Part shown: piece by piece, positions 41,437 through 52,946 of the stretch
How the letters are laid out: the number at the start of each line of letters is the position of its first letter
Numbering within the stretch: the stretch's first letter is position 1
Assembly (NCBI RefSeq): GCF_900102075.1
Contig: NZ_FNAV01000012.1
Span: 1-64,000 of the forward strand
DNA: 64,000 nt
Direction: 5' to 3'
From: Salipiger thiooxidans
GTDB lineage: Bacteria > Pseudomonadota > Alphaproteobacteria > Rhodobacterales > Rhodobacteraceae
Position numbers and translations under genes: made by a program
The notes under the pieces: generated by a model
What the model was told of the DNA's origin: nothing
Seen by the model: only the letters and a program-made list of their open reading frames with translations
The model's database searches: none

Positions 41437-42924
41437 CTACCACCACTTCGCCGGTTTTTCCACAAAGCCCGCGGCGCGCTCGAGCGCGTAGGCGGTGTTC
41501 AGCAGATCGCCCTCTTCCCAGGGCCGCCCGATCAGCTGCAGCCCCAGCGGCAGGCCCTGCTTGTCCAGCCCCGCCGGAACGCTAACGCCCGGAAGCCCGG
41601 CAAGGTTCACCGTGACGGTGAAAACGTCGTTGAGATACATCTGCACCGGATCCGCGTCCTGCATCTCGCCCAGCCCGAAGGCGGCCGAGGGGGTGGCGGG
41701 GGTGAGGATGGCGTCGACCCCGGCCGCGAAGGCGTCCTCGAAGTCCTTCTTGATCAGGGTGCGGACCTTGCGGGCGCGGTTGTAATAGGCGTCGTAGAAG
41801 CCCGCCGACAGCACGTAGGTGCCGACCATGACCCGGCGCTGGACCTCGGCGCCGAAGCCCTCGGCGCGGGTCTTCTCGTACATGTCGTTGATGCCCTCGC
41901 CCTGCGAGAGCCGGGCGCGGTGGCCGTAGCGCACGCCGTCGTAGCGGGCGAGGTTCGACGAGGCCTCGGCCGGCGCGATCACGTAGTAGGTGGGCAGCGC
42001 GTACCTGGTGTGCGGCAGCGAGATGTCGACGATCCTGGCGCCCGCGTCCGCCAGCATGTCGCGGCCCCGGGCCCAGAGCGCCTCGATCTCGTCGGGCATG
42101 CCGTCCATGTGGTACTCGCGCGGGATGCCGATGGTCTTGCCGCGGATGTCGCCGGTCAGCATGGCCTCGAAATCCGGCACCGCCAGCTCGGCCGAGGTCG
42201 AATCCTTGGGATCGTGACCGCACATCGCCTGCAGCAGGATCGCGGCGTCGCGCACGTCCTTGGTCATCGGGCCGGCCTGGTCGAGCGACGAGGCGAAGGC
42301 CACGATGCCCCAGCGCGAGCAGCGCCCGTAGGTCGGCTTGATGCCGGTGATGCCGGTGAAGGCCGCGGGCTGGCGGATCGAGCCGCCGGTGTCGGTGCCG
42401 GTGGCGGCAAGGCAGAGATCCGCCGCGACCGCCGCCGCCGAGCCGCCGGACGAGCCGCCGGGCGTCAGCGCGGTGTCGTCGTTGCCGCGGCGCCACGGGT
42501 TGACCGCGTTGCCGTAGCACGAGGTCTCGTTCGACGAGCCCATGGCGAACTCGTCCATGTTGAGCTTGCCGAGCATCACTGCGCCCGCGTCGAAGAGCTT
42601 GCCGGTGACGGTGGATTCGTACTCGGGCCGGAAGCCCTCGAGGATGCGCGAGGCGGCCTGCGACGGCACGCCCCTGGTGCAGAAGAGGTCCTTGATGCCC
42701 ATCGGGATGCCGCAGAGCGACGGCGCCTCGCCGCCCTTGATGCGGGCATCGGCGGCCCTCGCCTGCTCCATGGCGATCTCGGGGGTCTTGTGCACGAAGG
42801 CCCCGAGCGCGTCGGCGGCGTCGATGGCGCCGAGGCAGGCTTCGGTCAGCTCGACCGAGGTCATGTCACCGGCGCGCAGCGCGTCGCGCGCCTCGGCTAC
42901 TTTCATCTTGGTCAGATCGGTCAT
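41437..42924 (-). CDS. gatA: Aspartyl/glutamyl-tRNA amidotransferase subunit A
   Basis: 495 residues of the amidase-signature family. The catalytic Lys78 (GIKDLF), cis-Ser158 (GGSSGGS) and Ser182 (TGGSIR) are in place. With GatC and GatB (not in the window) it turns Glu-tRNA(Gln) or Asp-tRNA(Asn) into the amide forms. The ATG overlaps the gatC stop. Confidence 0.95.
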   Translation of the reverse strand: MTDLTKMKVAEARDALRAGDMTSVELTEACLGAIDAADALGAFVHKTPEIAMEQARAADARIKGGEAPSLCGIPMGIKDLFCTRGVPSQAASRILEGFRPEYESTVTGKLFDAGAVMLGKLNMDEFAMGSSNETSCYGNAVNPWRRGNDDTALTPGGSSGGSAAAVAADLCLAATGTDTGGSIRQPAAFTGITGIKPTYGRCSRWGIVAFASSLDQAGPMTKDVRDAAILLQAMCGHDPKDSTSAELAVPDFEAMLTGDIRGKTIGIPREYHMDGMPDEIEALWARGRDMLADAGARIVDISLPHTRYALPTYYVIAPAEASSNLARYDGVRYGHRARLSQGEGINDMYEKTRAEGFGAEVQRRVMVGTYVLSAGFYDAYYNRARKVRTLIKKDFEDAFAAGVDAILTPATPSAAFGLGEMQDADPVQMYLNDVFTVTVNLAGLPGVSVPAGLDKQGLPLGLQLIGRPWEEGDLLNTAYALERAAGFVEKPAKWW

Positions 42925-43208
42925 TCCACCACCTTCGGCACGGCAAAGAAGCCCTCGCGGGCATCGGGGGCATTGCTCAGGATCTTGTCCTGCTGGTTGC
43001 CGTCGGTCACGCCGTCCTGCCGGCGCTTGAGACGCATCGGGGTGACCGAGACCATCGGCTCGACGCCCTCCACGTCCACTTCGTTCAGCTGCTCGATGAA
43101 ATCGAGGATGTTCGAGAATTCCTGTGCCAGCGCCGGAAGCTGGTCGTCCTCGACCCGGATCCGGGCGAGCTTCGCCACGCGGGCGGCGGTGTCGGTGTCG
43201 ATCGACAT
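42921..43208 (-). CDS. gatC: Aspartyl/glutamyl-tRNA amidotransferase subunit C
   Basis: 95 residues from ATG 43208 (GGGAG upstream). The typical GatC pattern [20 protein letters not shown], then [12 protein letters not shown] and a C-terminal [12 protein letters not shown]. It stabilises GatA. Overlapping stop and start with gatA show an operon. Confidence 0.95.
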   Translation of the reverse strand: MSIDTDTAARVAKLARIRVEDDQLPALAQEFSNILDFIEQLNEVDVEGVEPMVSVTPMRLKRRQDGVTDGNQQDKILSNAPDAREGFFAVPKVVE

Positions 43209-43386
43209 CGGGCGGCTCCCCTGTCTGAATATGTCCGCAAGAGTTTCGCCCGCTTTACCGCCGCAGCCGCGCAGCCGCAAGCGTGTCGGGCGCGCGCCAC
43301 CGGCCACAAGGCCGTCATCGCGCAGCACGCACCACCCCATCACCGGCAGGATCCTCCGCGGCGCAGGCGACACCACCAGGACCGCC

Positions 43387-43455
43387 CCCGCCCTTCATCT
43401 TGCCAGATAAACTCCGGGGGTGAGGCGCGGCACGCGCCGAGGGGGCAGCGCCCCC
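43387..43455 (-). repeat. Dispersed hairpin-core repeat, copy 4
   Basis: Minus strand: hairpin A GGGGG-CGCTG-CCCCC (43441-43455), hairpin B GGCGCG-TGC-CGCGCC (43424-43438), then the core GGAGTTTATCTGGCAAGATG and AAGGGCGGG (within 43387-43420). It lies 33 bases after the ScfR gene, oriented with it. Confidence 0.85.
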
Positions 43456-43487
43456 TTCCTTTTCCCGAAGGTCTTCCCCCCGAAGCC

Positions 43488-44879
43488 TCACTCCAGCGCG
43501 TAGGGCAGCACCTCGCGCCGCTCGGGGTGGATGGCGAGCCGCTTCTCGAGCGGCGGCACCGAGCGCTGGTGGCAGTCGGTGCGCTCGCAGATCCGGCAGG
43601 AAATGCCGATGGGCTCGAAGGCGCCGTCGCGGTCGAGCCCCAGCCCGTCGGCATAGACCAGCGCGCCCGCGTGGCGCACCTCGCAGCCGAGCGCCATGGC
43701 ATAGCGCCGCACCGGCGCGCCGAAATGACCGCCGCGCTTGGTGACGTCGCGGGCGAGCAGCACGTAGCGCACCCCGTCGGGGGTCTCGGCAAGCTGGCGC
43801 AGGAAGCGGCCCGGGGTCTCGAAGGCGCGGTGCACGTTCCAGAGCGGGCAGGCGCCGCCGAAGCGGGCGAACTGCAGCCGCGTGGCCGAGTGGCGCTTGG
43901 TGATGGTGCCCGCCTGGTCGACGCGGGCGAAGAAGAACGGGATGCCCTTGGCGCCGGGGCGCTGCAGCGTCGAGAGCCGGTGCGCCACCTGCTCGATCGA
44001 GGCCCCGAAGCGCGAGGCCAGCAGCTCGAGATCGTGGCGCGCCTCCTGCGCGGCGGCGAGGAAACGGCCGTAGGGCATCATCGCGGCGCCGGCGAAGTAG
44101 TTGGCAAGTCCCAGCTTGGCGATGGCGCGGGCGGCGTCGGACTGGAACCGCGCAAGGTCCAGCGTCGCCTCGAGCAGGTCGTTCTGCCGCAACAGCGCCA
44201 CCTGCACCAGCAGCTGGAAGCTCTGGGTCTCGGGCGGGGCGAGGCTCGAGAGGGTGAGCACCTTGCGCTCGGGATCGAAGACCCGCAGCGCGCCGGTCTG
44301 GGCGAACTCGACGCGGATGCCGCGCTCGCGCAGCCGCGAAATGACGCCCGTGCGCATTTCGCCGGTCAGCCCGCCGGCGTAGTGCTCGGCAGCGCGGTCG
44401 ACGGCGTCGATGTAGTTGTCGCAGTAGTGGAAGAAGTCGCGCACCTCTTCCCACGGCGAGGGCTGGAGCTGCGCACCCTCGCGCCCCAGCGCCTCGTCGA
44501 GCGAGGCCAGCCGCTCGTGGGTCTGCCGGTAGGCGCGGTGAAGTTCGAGGAAGGCGCGGGCCAGCGCCGGGGCGTTCGACGCGGTGAGCCGCAGGTCGGC
44601 CAGCGGAGGGGCCTCGCCGAACACCGGGTCGGCCAGCGCCTCGCGCATGTCGGTGACCAGGCGTTCGCTGTCGCCCTGTCCAAGCTCCGTGACGTCGAAG
44701 CCGAATTCCTGCGCCAGCGCCAGCACCACCGTGGTCGAGACCGGGCGGTTGTTGTTCTCCATCTGGTTCAGGTAGGGCAGCGAGATCCCCAGTTTCCCGG
44801 CGAAATCCTTCTGCGTCAGGCCGAGGCGGCCGCGCAGGTCGCGCAGCTTGGCGCCAGCATAAAGCTTGCGTGTGGGCAT
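43488..44879 (-). CDS. Short-chain fatty acyl-CoA regulator (ScfR family, PccR-like)
   Basis: 463 residues from ATG 44879 (GGAGGAGG upstream). An N-terminal XRE-type helix-turn-helix (about 10-65; LGLTQKDFAGKLGISLPYLN), a middle IrrE/DUF955-like region and a C-terminal DUF2083-type part with the Cys cluster CRICERTDC (Cys428, 431, 436). This is the layout of RamB/PccR proteins, which bind TTTGCAAA-like sites and sense acyl-CoA. It lies near pccB, and sites of this type occur upstream of it, of pccB and of pyc. By analogy with R. sphaeroides PccR it should control propionyl-CoA use. Confidence 0.88.
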   Translation of the reverse strand: MPTRKLYAGAKLRDLRGRLGLTQKDFAGKLGISLPYLNQMENNNRPVSTTVVLALAQEFGFDVTELGQGDSERLVTDMREALADPVFGEAPPLADLRLTASNAPALARAFLELHRAYRQTHERLASLDEALGREGAQLQPSPWEEVRDFFHYCDNYIDAVDRAAEHYAGGLTGEMRTGVISRLRERGIRVEFAQTGALRVFDPERKVLTLSSLAPPETQSFQLLVQVALLRQNDLLEATLDLARFQSDAARAIAKLGLANYFAGAAMMPYGRFLAAAQEARHDLELLASRFGASIEQVAHRLSTLQRPGAKGIPFFFARVDQAGTITKRHSATRLQFARFGGACPLWNVHRAFETPGRFLRQLAETPDGVRYVLLARDVTKRGGHFGAPVRRYAMALGCEVRHAGALVYADGLGLDRDGAFEPIGISCRICERTDCHQRSVPPLEKRLAIHPERREVLPYALE

Positions 44880-44926
44880 GTCTCCTCCTCCGTCACCCGG
44901 CGGGGCGGCCTGCAGGGCAGGGTGGC

Positions 44927-44964
44927 TTTGCAGCTTAGCGCCGGGTGGTGACGTTCTTTGCAAA
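44927..44964. promoter_or_regulatory. Candidate ScfR/PccR operator at its own gene
   Basis: TTTGCAGC at 44927-44934, followed by TTAGC, and TTTGCAAA at 44957-44964; starts 30 bases apart. It lies about 50-85 bases upstream of the regulator's ATG, suggesting self-control. Confidence 0.6.
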
Positions 44965-45029
44965 TCTCGCGCGCCACGTCCAGAGGGCGCGCGTGTGCGG
45001 AGGTCAGGATGGGCCGGACGGGGCCGGGC

Positions 45030-46253
45030 TCAGAGGGCAAGCCCGGCGAGGCGGCGCTCGCGGCGGATCACCAGCAGGATCGACACGATCGAGGCGACGC
45101 CGGTGGCGAACATCAGCCAGAGCAGCGGCCACGCGCCGGTGCCGGGTTGCAACAGCGCGCCCGCCAGCGCCGAGAGCGCCGCGCCGCCGCCGATCATGAT
45201 CGCGCCCGAGAGGCCCGAGGCGGTACCCGCGAGATGCGGCCGCACCGACAGCGCGCCGGCGGTGGCGTTGGGGATGGTCATGCCGTTGCCGAGGCCGACG
45301 AAGGTCATGAAGCCGAAGAAGGTCCATTCCGACTGGAAACCCGCGGCGAAGACCATCAGCGCCGTGCCGAGTCCTGCGGCGTTCAGCACGCAGCCCCAGA
45401 GGATCATGCGGTTGATGCCGACCCGCGCCGAGTAGCGCCCCGAAAGGCCGTTGCCGATGAAGTAGCCCACGGCAGGTGCTCCGAAGAAGAACCCCAGCGC
45501 CGCGGGCGAGAGGTGGAACACCGCGGAGCCCACGAAGGGCGCGCCGCCGAGATAGGCGAAGAAGGCACCCGACGAGAGCGCGCAGGTCAGCGCGTAGCCC
45601 CAGAAGCGCGGGCTGCGGAAGAGCTCGGGGTATTCGCGGAACTGCTGCATCAGCGACAGCCCGCGCGACACCGAGGTCTCGCCGAGGTCGCGCCAGCTCA
45701 TCCACAGGATCAGCGCACCGAGGATGAACAGGAGCCAGAAGGTCGACTGCCAGCCGAAGGCCTCGTCGAGCATGCCGCCGAACACCGGGCCCACCATCGG
45801 CACGACTGCGACGCCCATGGTCACGTAGCCGATCATCGACGCCGCCTGGTCCTGCGGTACCATGTCCCGGACCACCGCACGGCTCAGCACCATGGCCGTG
45901 ACGACCACGGCCTGGCACATCCTGAAGGTGAGGAAGGTGGCGATGTCGGGGGCGAAGATGCAGCCGAGCGTCGCCCCGAGGAACAGCACCAGGCCCCAGA
46001 GAATCACGGGGCGTCGCCCGAACTTGTCCGAGATCGGCCCGATGATGATCTGCAGGAGCGCGTTCACCCCGAGGTAGATCGCCACCGACAGCTGCATGAC
46101 CCGGTATTCCGTGTGGAAATGCTCGGTCATCCTGGGCAGAGACGGCAGGAACACGTTCATCGCAAGCGCCGACAGCCCGGCCAGCAGGATCAGCGTGACA
46201 ATATGTGGCGGGGTCGAGCGGTCCAGAAAGCGAACCATGGGTCCATTTTGCAT
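45030..46253 (-). CDS. Bcr/CflA-type drug efflux transporter (MFS)
   Basis: 407 residues with twelve hydrophobic segments. MFS signatures [16 protein letters not shown] and the Bcr/CflA-like start ([14 protein letters not shown]) support a proton-coupled exporter. The start is ATG 46253 or 46238; no clear ribosome site separates them. It is divergent from pccB, sharing the region with the TTTGCA sites, so it may also respond to the regulator. The substrate is unknown. Confidence 0.85.
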   Translation of the reverse strand: MQNGPMVRFLDRSTPPHIVTLILLAGLSALAMNVFLPSLPRMTEHFHTEYRVMQLSVAIYLGVNALLQIIIGPISDKFGRRPVILWGLVLFLGATLGCIFAPDIATFLTFRMCQAVVVTAMVLSRAVVRDMVPQDQAASMIGYVTMGVAVVPMVGPVFGGMLDEAFGWQSTFWLLFILGALILWMSWRDLGETSVSRGLSLMQQFREYPELFRSPRFWGYALTCALSSGAFFAYLGGAPFVGSAVFHLSPAALGFFFGAPAVGYFIGNGLSGRYSARVGINRMILWGCVLNAAGLGTALMVFAAGFQSEWTFFGFMTFVGLGNGMTIPNATAGALSVRPHLAGTASGLSGAIMIGGGAALSALAGALLQPGTGAWPLLWLMFATGVASIVSILLVIRRERRLAGLAL

Positions 46254-46322
46254 GGCTAGAGCCGTATGGTCCCCCGCGCGGTTTGTCCATTCGGGAAAGC
46301 CTGACCCCGATCTATTTGCTTT

Positions 46323-46371
46323 TTTGCAATTAGCTCATAATGCCATTTCCAAGCTTTGCAAATTTGCCGAA
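46323..46371. promoter_or_regulatory. Candidate ScfR/PccR operator upstream of pccB
   Basis: TTTGCAAT at 46323-46330 (followed by TAGC), TTTGCAAA at 46355-46362 and TTTGCCGAA at 46363-46371. The first two starts are 32 bases apart. It lies 58-105 bases before the pccB ATG. Confidence 0.65.
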
Positions 46372-46428
46372 TTTGACTTGAGTGGGAAAGCCGCCTCTGT
46401 ATGGTCACGCCAAACGAAAGGGACGGCG

Positions 46429-47961
46429 ATGAAAGACATTCTGCACGAACTGGAAGACCGGCGCGCAGGTGCGCGCCTCGGCGGTGGCCAGAAGCGGATC
46501 GACGCGCAGCACGCCAAGGGCAAGCTGACCGCGCGCGAGCGGATCGAGCTTCTCCTCGACGACGGCAGCTTCGAAGAATACGACATGTTCGTCGCCCACC
46601 GGTGCACCGATTTCGGCATGGAGAACAACCGTCCGTACGGCGACGGCGTGATCACCGGCTGGGGCACCATCAACGGCCGCATGGTCTATGTCTTCAGCCA
46701 GGATTTTACCGTCCTCGGCGGGTCGGTCTCGGCCACCCACGCGCAGAAAATCTGCAAGATCATGGACATGGCCATGCAGAACGGCGCCCCGGTGATCGGT
46801 CTCAACGACTCGGGCGGCGCGCGCATCCAGGAGGGTGTCGACAGCCTCGCGGGCTACGCCGAGATCTTCCAGCGCAACGTGCTCGCCTCGGGCGTGGTTC
46901 CGCAGATCTCCGTCATCATGGGCCCCTGCGCCGGCGGCGCGGTCTACTCGCCCGCCATGACCGACTTCATCTTCATGGTGAAGGACACCTCCTACATGTT
47001 CGTCACCGGCCCCGACGTGGTGAAGACCGTGACCAACGAGGTGGTGACCGCCGAAGAGCTGGGCGGCGCCTCGACCCACACCAGGAAGAGCTCGGTCGCC
47101 GACGGCGCCTTCGAGAACGACGTCGAGGCCCTGGCCGAAGTGCGCCGCCTCGTCGACTTCCTGCCGCTCAACAACCGCCAGAAGCCGCCGGTGCGGCCGT
47201 TCTTCGATGACGTGGCGCGGCTCGAGGACTCGCTCGACACGATCATCCCCGAGAACGCCAACCAGCCCTACGACATGAAGGAACTGATCCTGAAGGTCGC
47301 GGACGAGGGCGACTTCTACGAGATCCAGGAAGAGCACGCCAAGAACATCATCACCGGCTTCATCCGGCTCGAGGGCCAGACCGTGGGCGTGATCGCCAAC
47401 CAGCCCATGGTGCTGGCGGGCTGTCTCGACATCGACAGCTCGAAGAAGGCGGCACGGTTCGTGCGCTTCTGCGACTGTTTCGAGATCCCGCTGCTGACCT
47501 TTGTCGACGTGCCGGGCTTCCTGCCGGGCACCGGCCAGGAATACGGCGGCGTCATCAAGCACGGCGCCAAGCTGCTCTTCGCCTATGGCGAGGCGACGGT
47601 GCCCAAGGTCACCGTCATCACCCGCAAGGCCTATGGCGGCGCCTATGACGTGATGAGCTCCAAGCACCTGCGGGGCGACGTGAACTATGCGTGGCCCACC
47701 GCCGAGATCGCGGTGATGGGCGCCAAGGGCGCGACCGAGATCATCCACCGCGCCGATCTCGGCGACCCCGAGAAGATCGCCAAGCACACCGCCGATTACG
47801 AGGGCCGCTTCGCCAACCCCTTCGTGGCGGCCGAGCGCGGCTTCATCGACGAGGTGATCCAGCCGCGGTCGACCCGTCGCCGGGTGAGCCGCGCCTTCGC
47901 GATGCTGCGGGGCAAGCAGCTCTCGAATCCGTGGAAGAAGCACGACAACATTCCGCTCTGA
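46429..47961 (+). CDS. pccB: Propionyl-CoA carboxylase beta subunit
   Basis: 510 residues from ATG 46429. A carboxyltransferase with two crotonase-like halves; [21 protein letters not shown] and [14 protein letters not shown] form the first oxyanion site, [17 protein letters not shown] and [12 protein letters not shown] the second. It moves the carboxyl group from biotin on PccA to propionyl-CoA, giving methylmalonyl-CoA. PccA is encoded 2.3 kb downstream on the same strand. Confidence 0.97.
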   Translation: MKDILHELEDRRAGARLGGGQKRIDAQHAKGKLTARERIELLLDDGSFEEYDMFVAHRCTDFGMENNRPYGDGVITGWGTINGRMVYVFSQDFTVLGGSVSATHAQKICKIMDMAMQNGAPVIGLNDSGGARIQEGVDSLAGYAEIFQRNVLASGVVPQISVIMGPCAGGAVYSPAMTDFIFMVKDTSYMFVTGPDVVKTVTNEVVTAEELGGASTHTRKSSVADGAFENDVEALAEVRRLVDFLPLNNRQKPPVRPFFDDVARLEDSLDTIIPENANQPYDMKELILKVADEGDFYEIQEEHAKNIITGFIRLEGQTVGVIANQPMVLAGCLDIDSSKKAARFVRFCDCFEIPLLTFVDVPGFLPGTGQEYGGVIKHGAKLLFAYGEATVPKVTVITRKAYGGAYDVMSSKHLRGDVNYAWPTAEIAVMGAKGATEIIHRADLGDPEKIAKHTADYEGRFANPFVAAERGFIDEVIQPRSTRRRVSRAFAMLRGKQLSNPWKKHDNIPL

Positions 47962-47980
47962 TCCGGACAGGGGAGGGGGA

Positions 47981-48319
47981 ATGGCCCGCGGGGCATGGCA
48001 TATGCACGAGGAGGAGGGCGGGCTGATCCTGGCCCGCCGCTGGCCGGCGCGATTTGACCTCGTGGTCGAGACGCGCCTGCCGCCGGTGACGCGCCGGGGC
48101 CGGCTGGCCCACCAGGTGCGGCAGGACGTCTGGCGTGCCTTGCGCGACCTTCGCGGCTTCTCGCCCTGCGTGTCGGTGCGGACCGACGAAGAGGGCACCG
48201 TGCTGCGGGCGGGCGGACAGCTGGACGCGGCGGCCCCCGGAGCGTTGGCGGCGAGACGCATCGCCGCCGTTCTCGAGGACCCGGGCAACCGTGCCCGCTG
48301 GCTCAGGTGGTCCAGATGA
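47981..48319 (+). CDS. Small basic protein of unknown function in the pcc locus
   Basis: 112 residues from ATG 47981, preceded by GGAGGGGGA. Arg-rich, no membrane span or signal. It lies 19 bases after pccB and overlaps the next gene by ATGA, so it is probably cotranscribed. I do not recognise the family. Confidence 0.65.
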   Translation: MARGAWHMHEEEGGLILARRWPARFDLVVETRLPPVTRRGRLAHQVRQDVWRALRDLRGFSPCVSVRTDEEGTVLRAGGQLDAAAPGALAARRIAAVLEDPGNRARWLRWSR

Positions 48320-48708
48320 TGTTGAACCTGCCGGTGATTCTCCTCGTTGCCGCGGCAGCGATGCCGGTGGCGGGCGAGCCCGTCGTGGTGCCCTCCGGGA
48401 TGCCGGTCAGCTTCGAGGATGTCATTTGGGACCAGCCCGGCGACGGTCTGGTCTACCGCTTTCGCTTCCTCGCACCCGAGATCGGGGGGGAGGCGCCGAG
48501 ACTTTACGAAGAGGTGTCATCCGACATGGATTATCTATGCGAGTCCTTCGCGCTGCCGCGGCTCGCGGCGATCGGCCCCGAGCCATCGCGCATCGTGATC
48601 TCCCTCATGGCCGAACCGGTCGCCTTCGGCGATCCGGCGCCTGAGGTGAGGCAGTATTTTGAGGCCTACTCCCACGCTGAAGGCAACTGCATCTGGGAGG
48701 CTTTCTGA
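48316..48708 (+). CDS. Exported protein resembling DUF6497
   Basis: 130 residues from ATG 48316, which overlaps the preceding stop. A signal peptide (about 1-20, ending PVAG) is followed by a small domain with VPSGMPVSFEDVIWDQPG, DMDYLCESFALPRL and a Cys pair that could form a disulfide. The pattern recalls DUF6497 proteins of Rhodobacteraceae; function unknown. Its C-terminus NCIWEAF is typical. Confidence 0.65.
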   Translation: MMLNLPVILLVAAAAMPVAGEPVVVPSGMPVSFEDVIWDQPGDGLVYRFRFLAPEIGGEAPRLYEEVSSDMDYLCESFALPRLAAIGPEPSRIVISLMAEPVAFGDPAPEVRQYFEAYSHAEGNCIWEAF

Positions 48709-48760
48709 TGCCTGCACAACATCTTGGGAGATTTTGCTCATACGGTGGGCAGACTGCGTC

Positions 48761-48787
48761 TTTGCAGTCACATATCCGCTTTGCAGC
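48761..48787. promoter_or_regulatory. Weak candidate ScfR half-site pair
   Basis: TTTGCAGT (48761-48768) and TTTGCAGC (48780-48787), starts 19 bases apart, between two small genes of the pcc locus. The spacing differs from the 30-32 bases of the other three sites, so this may be chance. Confidence 0.25.
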
Positions 48788-48922
48788 GCGAGGCAGATAT
48801 TGTCCCCGCAAAACTTGGGCTATGTTGAAATCCGATTGCACCCAAGCAATCGAAACCTCGGAGCGAGGACAGGCAAGGCCAGAGGGCTTTGTCGGTTCCG
48901 TTGAACCTGACAGGAGAAAAAG

Positions 48923-49063
48923 ATGTCCAAGAGCATCAAAGTGCTTGCAATGCTTGGTCTGTTCGGGCTTGCCGCTTGCGGCGGTCAGCAAGAAGAAGAG
49001 TACGTGGTGGTCGACCCCGAGCCCATCACGACCGAGCCCGTCTACACCGGCAAGTACAAGTAA
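48923..49063 (+). CDS. 46-residue lipoprotein
   Basis: ATG 48923 with AGGAG 7 bases upstream; stop TAA. The leader ends in LFGLAAC, a clear lipobox, leaving a very short acidic tail (GGQQEEEYVVVDPEP, then Thr/Tyr-rich). Too short to be an enzyme; probably an envelope microlipoprotein. It lies between pccB and pccA with its own upstream gap of about 200 bases. Confidence 0.75.
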   Translation: MSKSIKVLAMLGLFGLAACGGQQEEEYVVVDPEPITTEPVYTGKYK

Positions 49064-49135
49064 TACTGTGGGGCGGGCCTGCGGGCCCGCCCCCCTTTCG
49101 CCCCGCGCGGTGGCCCTCGGTTCGGAGGGCGGGCG

Positions 49136-49498
49136 ATGCTGAAACACCGTGGCTTCCCGGGCCGTCTGCCCGGAACCGATTTCCAGTTCACCATCCGGCG
49201 GGCCAACCCGCGCGGCATCACTGCGCTCGTGCGTCGCGAACGCTATCGCGACCGCAAGGCCGTGGACAAGCGCGCCGACCTCGCCTTCATGGCGGCGCTG
49301 TGGGAACACTTCGGCGACCAGCCCTTCGAACGCGGCAATCTCGACGCGGGACGCCTGTCCTGGCTGTTCGGCCGCGAGGTGCTCCCCTACGACGATCCCT
49401 TCGATCCGGAGAGCTACGACTCGCTGCTCGTGATCAACGAGCAGGCCGCCCGCGCGTCCTTCCCCGAGGCCTTTGAGGAGGACGGGGATTGGGAGTGA
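49136..49498 (+). CDS. Conserved-looking small protein of unknown function
   Basis: 120 residues, no signal or span. Basic first half (RRANPRGITALVRRERYRDR), acidic aromatic C-terminus. The gap of 72 bases after the microlipoprotein contains a GC-rich hairpin that may end that transcript. The family is not recognised. Confidence 0.55.
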   Translation: MLKHRGFPGRLPGTDFQFTIRRANPRGITALVRRERYRDRKAVDKRADLAFMAALWEHFGDQPFERGNLDAGRLSWLFGREVLPYDDPFDPESYDSLLVINEQAARASFPEAFEEDGDWE

Positions 49499-49862
49499 TT
49501 GCACAATCCATGATTGCGGATTGGCGGGAAAGCGCCGATCTGCGCGTGTGCATCAGATTCGCCTTTGCGGGGGGGGATCATTCGTGCAACGTAAGGTTGT
49601 TGCGAGTTGATTGGCGCCCTCGCAGGGCGCCCCTCATTCACCGTTACCCTTCCCCTTGCGGACGGCCCGACTTATCCCCTGGTCGGCCGTCCGCCCCTTC
49701 TTCCCGACGTGTGACGGTCGCCGCGCGGCTTTCCGCCCAATCTCGGCGCCGCGCCGCCGCTTTTGCGCGCGGTGACGAATTTCGGTGGAACCTCCCCGGG
49801 AAATCTGGCGTTTATGCTCTGATCGTTTCAACGACCAGAACGGAACAAAGGGAGTTTCCAAC
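49499..49862. other. Intergenic region with two hairpins
   Basis: About 360 bases. Hairpin GGCGCCCT-CGC-AGGGCGCC (49613-49631) and hairpin arms GCGGACGGCC/GGCCGTCCGC (49658-49667/49685-49694) stand 27 bases apart without strong T-runs. They could be a terminator, a leader RNA or part of a small RNA. No tRNA-like fold was seen. Confidence 0.4.
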
Positions 49863-50072
49863 ATGGCAAAGACCGCCATCTGCGTCGCCGCAATCCTCGG
49901 CCTCTTCACCGTCGCAGCTTGCGAAAGCTCGGACCTCAGCCGTGGCGCCATCGGCGCTGGCTCGGGCTATCTCATCGACCGCGCGGTCGGCGGTGACGGC
50001 ATGGTCGGTGCAGCCGTTGGTGCGACCGCAGGCGTGGTCTGCGACGACGTCACGCCGCAGTACTGCAACTGA
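49863..50072 (+). CDS. Small glycine-zipper lipoprotein
   Basis: 69 residues from ATG 49863 (GGGAG 8 bases upstream). Leader with lipobox TVAAC, then a Gly/Ala-rich stretch GAIGAGSGYLIDRAVGG and AAVGATAG, the spacing of glycine-zipper (YMGG-like) envelope proteins, ending with two Cys. It is followed by a terminator, so it is the last gene of its unit before pccA. Confidence 0.75.
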   Translation: MAKTAICVAAILGLFTVAACESSDLSRGAIGAGSGYLIDRAVGGDGMVGAAVGATAGVVCDDVTPQYCN

Positions 50073-50120
50073 TCGACTGATCTCCGCGGCGCCTCGCGCC
50101 GTGGCACAACAGACATCGAA

Positions 50121-50153
50121 GCCATCGGGGCCCTCAGCCCCGGTGGCTTTTTT
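50121..50153 (+). terminator. Terminator between the small lipoprotein gene and pccA
   Basis: Arms GCCATCGGGGC (50121-50131) and GCCCCGGTGGC (50137-50147) with one G-T pair, loop CCTCA, then six T. Its place means pccA needs its own promoter or readthrough. Confidence 0.9.
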
Positions 50154-50212
50154 CGTGGCCGGAGGCGCCGCGGCGCGCTGCGGCCGTGGGAACTCGTAGG
50201 AAAGGGACGACA

Positions 50213-52213
<2,001 letters not shown>

Positions 52214-52405
52214 CCCGCGCCATGACCCTGCGCCGTGACATACCGGCCCCGCAGGCAATCGCCCGCGTGACGGTGTCCCCCAGATCCGGGGGAGATGTCT
52301 CCGATTGGTCGGAGACGTCACGGCGTTGCCGCAGTCTGCGAAGGTTGCGGCAACCTCTGGCGGCGACGCTGTCCCTGTGGGGGCATTGCCGCGGAGGTGG
52401 GTGTC

Positions 52406-52939
52406 ATGACTGGGACCTGGCGGTCCGGGCGATGCGCCCGGGCCATGGGGCTGGCGATGTCGCTGACCCTGTCCACGGCGCTTTCGGGGTGTTTCTTCGA
52501 GACCGAGCAGAGCCTCAGGGCGCAGCTCTCCGAGACGCTCTACCTGCGCGAGCCGCTCTACTTCCGCGACCGGCTCGGCTGCACGGCGGCGCTCTACTCG
52601 CTCTATTCGCGCTATCCGAAGCCGGGGGTGATCCCGGTGAGCGACCTGACCGCGGCGCTGTTCCTGATGGAGCGGGGCAGGGCGGTGGCCTTCAACGTGG
52701 GGCTCAGCCCCGACGACATCTCGCGCGAGGTGATCGGTCGCGAGCAGCGCAGCGGGCTGGGGATCGTCAACGCCGGCGTCTCGGGGGCGACGGGCTGTCT
52801 CGAGGAACGGCTCGAGGTGCCGCTCTACGAGGCGATGCTGAACCCCGAGGTGGTCACGGTCTACGACCCGCAGGCGCGGGTGCTGTCGCTGATCGAGTGG
52901 GAGCAGAAGCGCGTCTGGGTGCTGCGTTCCTACGACTGA
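52406..52939 (+). CDS. Lipoprotein of unknown function
   Basis: 177 residues from ATG 52406 (GGAGG upstream). The leader carries STALSGC, a lipobox, after a basic stretch. The mature domain (ETLYLREPLYFRDRLGC, then ISREVIGREQRSGLG and a C-terminal SLIEWEQKRVWVL) is not recognised. It lies after pccA and converges on the DUF4174 gene. Confidence 0.65.
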   Translation: MTGTWRSGRCARAMGLAMSLTLSTALSGCFFETEQSLRAQLSETLYLREPLYFRDRLGCTAALYSLYSRYPKPGVIPVSDLTAALFLMERGRAVAFNVGLSPDDISREVIGREQRSGLGIVNAGVSGATGCLEERLEVPLYEAMLNPEVVTVYDPQARVLSLIEWEQKRVWVLRSYD

Positions 52940-52946
52940 GCGCGGG

